A stretch of 64,000 nucleotides of DNA from Channallabes apus. Taxonomy: Eukaryota; Chordata; Actinopteri; Siluriformes; Clariidae. The stretch lies in NCBI GenBank assembly GCA_030522415.1, contig CM060114.1:23975304-24039303 (forward strand), written 5' to 3'. Under the pieces are notes generated by a model. It searched no databases, was not told the DNA's origin, and was given only the letters and a program-made list of their open reading frames with translations. Made by a program: the position numbers and the translations under genes. Each line of letters starts with the position of its first letter. Position 1 is the stretch's first letter. Shown piece by piece: positions 58,980-64,000 of the stretch.

Positions 58980-60546
58980 CACTGTAAAAAAAATTCTTGC
59001 TACTCCAACTAAAACATTTCTAGTGACCTGTTGCATCTAAAATTTTTAGTTGGCTCAATTTAAGTTGTATAAACTATTTTGTTTTTGCTGTGCTGATTAC
59101 CTCTAAATGTACACACAAATTGAAATAAAACATTCTGTCAACTAAATGTTCTATGCTGAATAAACATGCCTAGTTAGGCCAACAAGCAGTCTCAAATTGA
59201 AATATAATGTTGTGTCAATTAAATGTTCCAAGTTGACTGAAAGGTATATTTTGAATTGGAAATTATGCTTGCATAATTATAAAATTAACATCTTAAAGTT
59301 TACTTGAGTAGGTTATTCACTGTGGCCACATTTCAAATAACATGACACATTCTTCTAAATTTGAATATTTTTTTAATGTAAACGTTAAACACCTGTTAAA
59401 GACTATCAACATTGATTAAGTGCAATCCAGTTACTCTATTTCAACAAATAAACAACTGCTGCATTGTTATAACAAAATATGCAAATTACATTCCAAAATG
59501 CAAGAATGAAACTGTGCCCTTAACATTCATGTTACAAAGCTTACTAATATCACACTCAGTCAAAACAGTATACTGGATAAATAGACTTCTGCTTTGAGGA
59601 ACAAAACATACTGATATTTCTCAGTAAAAACGTGCAGTGGCTTATTTGAAAATAAAATATTTGCTTTAACTCAGAAATGGTTTAAGATATAAAAAAAAAT
59701 GTTGTGAAATAATTTTGCCAAGCTCCAAGATTGTTTGCAGATGCAGTAAGCACTGTTTCCCAGTTATTCTCCCTAATACCTGAAATACAAAAAGAAAAAT
59801 ATATGAATAACTAATTAAGTTACCGTTTGTAGTTCAAAACCATTAAAAATCCTAGACAAAAGATGTCCGTTTAGCCATTATAACCGTTTTCAGACACTAT
59901 AAGGTTAATGAATGATGAAGGAGTGAGAACATTAAGCTCCCTCAGTGCCGCACTAACACGCCGTCTTTTTCAAATAGCCTTAGGAAATTTTCAGTCATTA
60001 AAATGAATAAAATGTATGTAATGTAATTAAACTATAGCGGTTTCATAGATTAACATTAATACCAATGTACATACCATCTGAAAAAAAAATGCGTTAGGAG
60101 CTGAAACGAGTGCATTGCCAGATAACTACTGTAACACTCCAAATTATATAAATAAACACTCGAAAATATAATGTTATAAAGCTTGCTGCTGGATAATATA
60201 TATGTTATAAAGCTAAAATTGCTGATTACTTTGCAGGACAGTTAGTTTCCATGAAGTACTCACCATTTCGGGAGGAAATAGTGGGAAGTTCGAAAATTCT
60301 GGAAGAATGCTTTTGCGCATGCGCAGAGGTCCCTCTTGTTCGTCCAACATAAAATTGTTTGTGTGCAGTTAAATGTTTCATGAACACAGTTATACTCGTT
60401 GCCTTGATGAAACTTTCGTAGTTCAGTAATGAAATTTATACAATCATTGAGAAAACATATTTTTCTTTTTTGACACCAGCATTATATTAGCCCAACATAT
60501 ATTTCTTTGTTCCAACAACTATTTTCAGGATTTATTTTTTACAGTG
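58980..60546. mobile_element. CACTG-ended non-autonomous DNA transposon, copy 2
   Basis: 1,567 bp, same orientation as copy 1 and nearly identical. TA flanks (58,978-58,979 and 60,547-60,548). Palindrome tgcgcatgcgca at 60,314-60,325, 221 bp from the right end. Minus-strand donor at ~60,262 and acceptor AG at 59,780-59,781 are conserved. Confidence 0.87.
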
Positions 60547-60688
60547 TATCCTTCAGTGAAGCCAGGTGACAGCAGCTTCATAATGTTAAGAAATATGTAA
60601 ATGCCATTAGATGCCGCATGCTGAGTGATTTATTTTACTTACAGATGTGGCCTTTAAGATTGCGCGGCTTCCCACGACTTCCCGTAAG

Positions 60689-60915
60689 CAACATTCGGGA
60701 ATTTAAATAAATGTGTTGTGCTTCACTGAATATCTGCCAGATGGCGCATGGAAGGACTTTATCTAAAAGCCGGGTCAAGTACAACGAAGAATTGTTTATA
60801 ATTATTTAGCCTAAAACAATATCGTTTCCAATGCTGAAGCAAACATGAATTTTATTTTGTTTTACAACAGATCTTTCATGATGAATGTGTGTATATGTGC
60901 TTCATATTATTTTCA
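60689..60915 (+). repeat. Dispersed repeat
   Basis: Homologous to 42,440-42,690 (inverted) and in parts to 36.9 and 37.25 kb. No ORF. Confidence 0.65.
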
Positions 60916-61808
60916 TAATGATTAAATGAGATGCCCAAATTCGTGCTTTAAAATTCCTAATAAGTTTCTTATATAGTTTTTGTAATGTCTTAACAGTGAC
61001 AAAACAGTGAAAGACATGACAATGTTCTTGAAATTAATTAAATTTTCTGATAGTAGGCTATCTGATTCTGTTAACTATGCGAATGTCCTGATTCGTGAAT
61101 ATGCCAACATGTCTTATTTAAAACGTAAAAATGTGTCAACATCATCAGAAGACATGAATGAACAATATATATATTATCATATTAAGTAAATATTATTTTA
61201 TGAATACCACGTTCTTCGGGCTTTTTATAATAATCATCATATTTGCTGTTTGTGTCCAGCATTGAATAATTATTTCATCCATTATTTAACCACAGCTGGA
61301 AATAATAGCTGGAATGTGATGTGATTGTGAATTTATGACTGAAATAAAGATGTTCGTCTTTTGTAAAGTACTTTCACTTTACAAAAGGCAGCATTTTTAT
61401 CAAAAGGTTGATAAACGCGTGTTGTACAGTATATACAACGTGACAGCGTGCTCAGTAATGCCACTTCTCACCTTTCATGTATCTGCTCCGACTTATTAAT
61501 TAGTTTTAAACCCCTCAAAAATGCGTGTGTATACAGCTCAAAACCTCCATCAGTTATTAAAGATAGCGTCTATTTAGAAAAAATCCCCTAGCGATTTCGG
61601 AGCTTAAGGAAATCTCCCCGCGCTCTGCGCATAACACGGGCCAACTCATGTCGGAAAAATTTATAAAACTTTTCTAAACATGGGCTATTGTTTTTTTACT
61701 TATAATATTTGTTAATAAAATTTAATTGAGGTTTGGGCTCAGGACTGCGATTCAGCATCGTGATTCTCCTCTTTAATTTACTACATAGCTCAGCCCTATT
61801 CCTCTTAA
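60916..61808. other. Intergenic, no gene seen
   Basis: AT-rich. A 60-codon open frame at 61,007-61,189 has no recognisable feature. A short inverted pair cttttgtaaagt/actttacaaaag lies at ~61,357-61,389. Confidence 0.5.
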
Positions 61809-61877
61809 TCCTGGTAGCTCAGTAATAGGTGATTCGCCTGCCATGCGGAAGACCCGGGTTCGATTCCCAGCCAGGGA
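61809..61877 (+). tRNA. tRNA-Gly(GCC)-like, probably a pseudogene
   Basis: The anticodon arm ttcgc-ctgccat-gcgga pairs and presents GCC. The T arm has gggttcgattccc and the D arm gctcagtaataggt. It resembles vertebrate tRNA-Gly-GCC in the anticodon and T regions. The acceptor stem has two mismatches (positions 5-68 and 7-66), one T-stem mismatch is present, and it is ~69 nt. A dispersed repeat starts at the next base, so it may be a SINE head or an insertion beside a tRNA relic. Confidence 0.5.
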
Positions 61878-62160
61878 ATCACTATCAAATATTATATTAG
61901 AACATAAATTCATAGGTTTATTATTATCATCAAATATGATATTACTATTATAATGAACCCTAGGCACGTGGCAGCAATCAAGAGCATTAATGCAAAATCT
62001 TATATAATATTTATTTTGTGGCACATTTGCAAATATGCAATGTGCAAATAAGCATTTATATATAATGCAAATAAATATTGTTTATGATGAAAAATCTAAT
62101 TTTATTATAAAATAAACAATATAAAAGTATACATGTTGTATATGAAAAAATATTTCTATT
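61878..62160 (+). repeat. Dispersed repeat, relative of 7.04-7.48 kb
   Basis: tcaaatattatattagaaca, attcataggtttattatta and ataaacaatataaaagtata are in the same order as at 7,047-7,340. 3' boundary vague. Confidence 0.65.
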
Positions 62161-62189
62161 TGGTCGTCATACATGGTCCTACATGGTCG

Positions 62190-62530
62190 TCAACTCGCAC
62201 ATTCTATATTCCATTGTCATTCATATTGCCATAGTTTTTAGAGCCCTTTACTAAAGCATTCGCTAGTTGGTAAGTTGTAAAGTTAGTAATTCGCTAGTTA
62301 GTAAGTTGGTTGTAGTTATTAGCAATGATAGAGTGGATTATAGTCCAATTGGTTTTACCTGTGTAACCCACTTAACGAAAAATCGATTGAAAATTCATAA
62401 TTTTTTTAATAAAAAATTTATGAAAAAAATATCAAACTGAATATTCCAAAGCGAATTGTTGTAGTTATTAGCAATGATGGAGTGGATTATAGTCCAACTG
62501 GTTTTACAAGTTTATTTTTAGGAGAAGATC
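62190..62530. repeat. Dispersed repeat and a local tandem duplication
   Basis: 62,205-62,270 matches 28,885-28,945. gtagttattagcaatgat with gagtggattatagtccaa occurs at 62,312 and again at 62,461, about 149 bp apart. Confidence 0.65.
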
Positions 62531-62539
62531 TAAAAATAT

Positions 62540-63497
62540 ATTTATTTGTAATAGTTTCTCTGTCTACTCCGGAGTAAGAAAATATGTGATTTGTCGTTTT
62601 TGGGTATTTATTTCTTGATAAACAGATGAGATAATCTTATGTGTAGCGAATGTCCAATATAAAACCAACTTCACCGCGGTTTAATTTACTACATATAGTT
62701 TTAATCGGCGCTCAGCCGCATGCATGAAGTTTTCAGAGTGCACTGGCAGAAGTAAACTAATGATTATGAATGCGTCTGGAAAACAGCAAGCAGACTGTCT
62801 CTGACCATTTAAAAAAAACGTTTGCGTTCATTTTCTGACGTGCTCAAGTTCACCAAAAACAATACAGAAAAGCACACCTTATTTGCTTTTAAACATTTAC
62901 AAAATCACGTTTTTTTCTTTATTGTGAGTGCACTTAAATAAAAGTCTTATAAAGGCTATGTAGTCTTATATAGTTTTATTATATAGTTTTTGCACATCAA
63001 TATGAGTCCTCATCTGTTACATTTTTGAGGATAATACTGTAGTTTTTTCAGCCTGTCACGACATGCGCCCAAATCAATATCGCACCTCGCTCACTAGTTA
63101 GGTGGCCTCCCCTTCAGATGACGCGCGCACAACAACATGGCAGTGCGGCATGCAAGCGGGGCAAATGGAACGCGCCCCATCCAGCGCGAGCTGCTGTCTG
63201 CGGATGGCCGTCGCACTCGTATTTTATAGCGTGGGGTGCAAGGCTGGGATCATTAGCAAGGATAGCTCACCAGCCGTGCCTAATTCCGTCATATCATGTG
63301 GGCATTATAAGATTTGTACTGAAAAATTCTAACTAAAACGTGGCAGCTGGCACGCCTAAGAATAGACGCAGGTTAATTTTTTTTATAGTCTAAATAAAAA
63401 TCCTCCTCTTTAGTGCCTCCTTTTATAGTGCCAGACAACATTCAAATGCAAATTATTCACTCTCCCCAAGTGTGAATCAGCTGTTCTCACCTATACA
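62540..63497. other. Intergenic, no gene seen
   Basis: A GC-richer patch at 63,060-63,240 has overlapping open frames of ~75 codons without recognisable motifs. Otherwise AT-rich. Confidence 0.5.
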
Positions 63498-63700
63498 CAG
63501 AGGTGGAAAGAGTAATAAAATTTTGTACTCAAGTACAAGTACTGTTACTTCAGTGAAATTTTACTTAAGTACAAGTAAAGTTACCATTATAAAAATCTAC
63601 TCAAGTAAAAGTAAAAAGTAGCTCATTAAAAAATTTACTCAGAGTAAAAGTTACAAAGTTACTTTTTTATTTTTATTTTTTTAACAGCGGGGGTGGGATG
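63498..63700 (+). mobile_element. hAT-type transposon end
   Basis: Begins CAGAGGTGGAAAGAGTA and continues with repeated tactcaagta(c/a)aagta motifs (63,524-63,650), the familiar sub-terminal repeat of a widespread fish hAT family. The other end is not found before the window stops. Confidence 0.7.
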
Positions 63701-63966
63701 AGGCATTCTAGAATAGTTAAAAAAAAGATGAGCAGATATAAATCTCAAACTAGTTGTTTATAACTGAAGGAACACCTTTGCATAATAAAGCTGTTGTCTC
63801 TCTTGTGCTTAAAAATCAAAGTGATCACTTAAATATGGTGTTACGTCCCAGTCTAGGGCCATACAGCAAAAGAATGGTTCAGGGTTCTATGTTAAACTGT
63901 ATGGAAATGGTGGTATATGGCAGAAAGAACTAGATCCAATCATTAACTGATGAAATAATGAGGTTT

Positions 63967-64000
<34 letters not shown>
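63701..64000. other. Window end with (CA)n
   Basis: Possible hAT interior without ORF. A (CA)n tract from ~63,970 to the last base. Confidence 0.6.

Noticed and set aside
63102..63336. Two overlapping ~75-codon frames in a GC-richer patch
   Set aside because: No recognisable motif, no start or splice context, and both frames are open together, which suggests base composition rather than coding.

Overview
The window reads as a gene-poor, transposon-dense stretch of a ray-finned (teleost) fish genome. The evidence is the mobile-element mix: several Tc1-like families, a chromodomain Ty3/gypsy retrotransposon, an L2-clade LINE with an esterase ORF1, two DIRS elements, tRNA-derived SINEs, hAT ends, many (TA)n and (CA)n tracts, and AT-rich spacer. 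I cannot name the species. No complete host protein-coding gene was found. The only host-like candidate is a weak CpG-type promoter and first exon near 17.7-18.0 kb.

Layout. (1) 161-9,091 is a nest. A Tc1-like element with TA target duplications is split by a Harbinger-like element (269-7,838, CTG duplications). That element contains a large foldback element (2,343-6,988) whose inverted arms are ~20-bp minisatellite arrays. Two 1,620-bp copies of a second Tc1 family sit at 689-2,308 and 3,392-5,011, the latter inside the minisatellite. A paralogous empty site for the outermost insertion lies at ~16,589. (2) 10,424-15,642 is a young Ty3/gypsy chromovirus-type element with near-identical 498-bp LTRs and two frameshifts. 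(3) 17.6-23.6 kb holds the weak promoter, an inverted-repeat element, and a 1.56-kb CACTG/CAGTG-ended non-autonomous transposon whose second copy is at 58,980-60,546. (4) 23,608-28,080 is a 5'-truncated L2-type LINE on the minus strand; its ORF2 is open for 986 codons but the YADD box reads YADH. (5) 30,629-35,694 is a degenerate DIRS retrotransposon with five tandem copies of its recombinase C-terminal segment. (6) 36-46 kb holds hairpins, MITE-like elements, SINE and LINE tails and hAT scraps. (7) 46,260-50,254 is a ~4-kb TA-flanked palindromic element carrying a tRNA-like A-box/B-box sequence in each arm. (8) 54,379-57,099 is a second, deleted DIRS on the minus strand. (9) 57-64 kb holds LINE and Tc1 relics, the second CACTG element, a tRNA-Gly-like sequence and a hAT end running toward the window edge.

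The coding parts are all transposon proteins (DDE transposases, gag-pol, LINE ORF1/ORF2, DIRS RT/RNase H/tyrosine recombinase), and every one shows at least one inactivating lesion. The most interesting signals are structural: nested insertions with readable order, large foldback elements with repeat-filled or tRNA-containing arms, a tandemly amplified recombinase segment, and CACTG-ended elements with a perfect NRF1-type palindrome at a fixed distance from one end and splice-site-like sequences behind it. Large palindromes and (TA)n tracts are also places where assemblies fail, so exact lengths there are uncertain.
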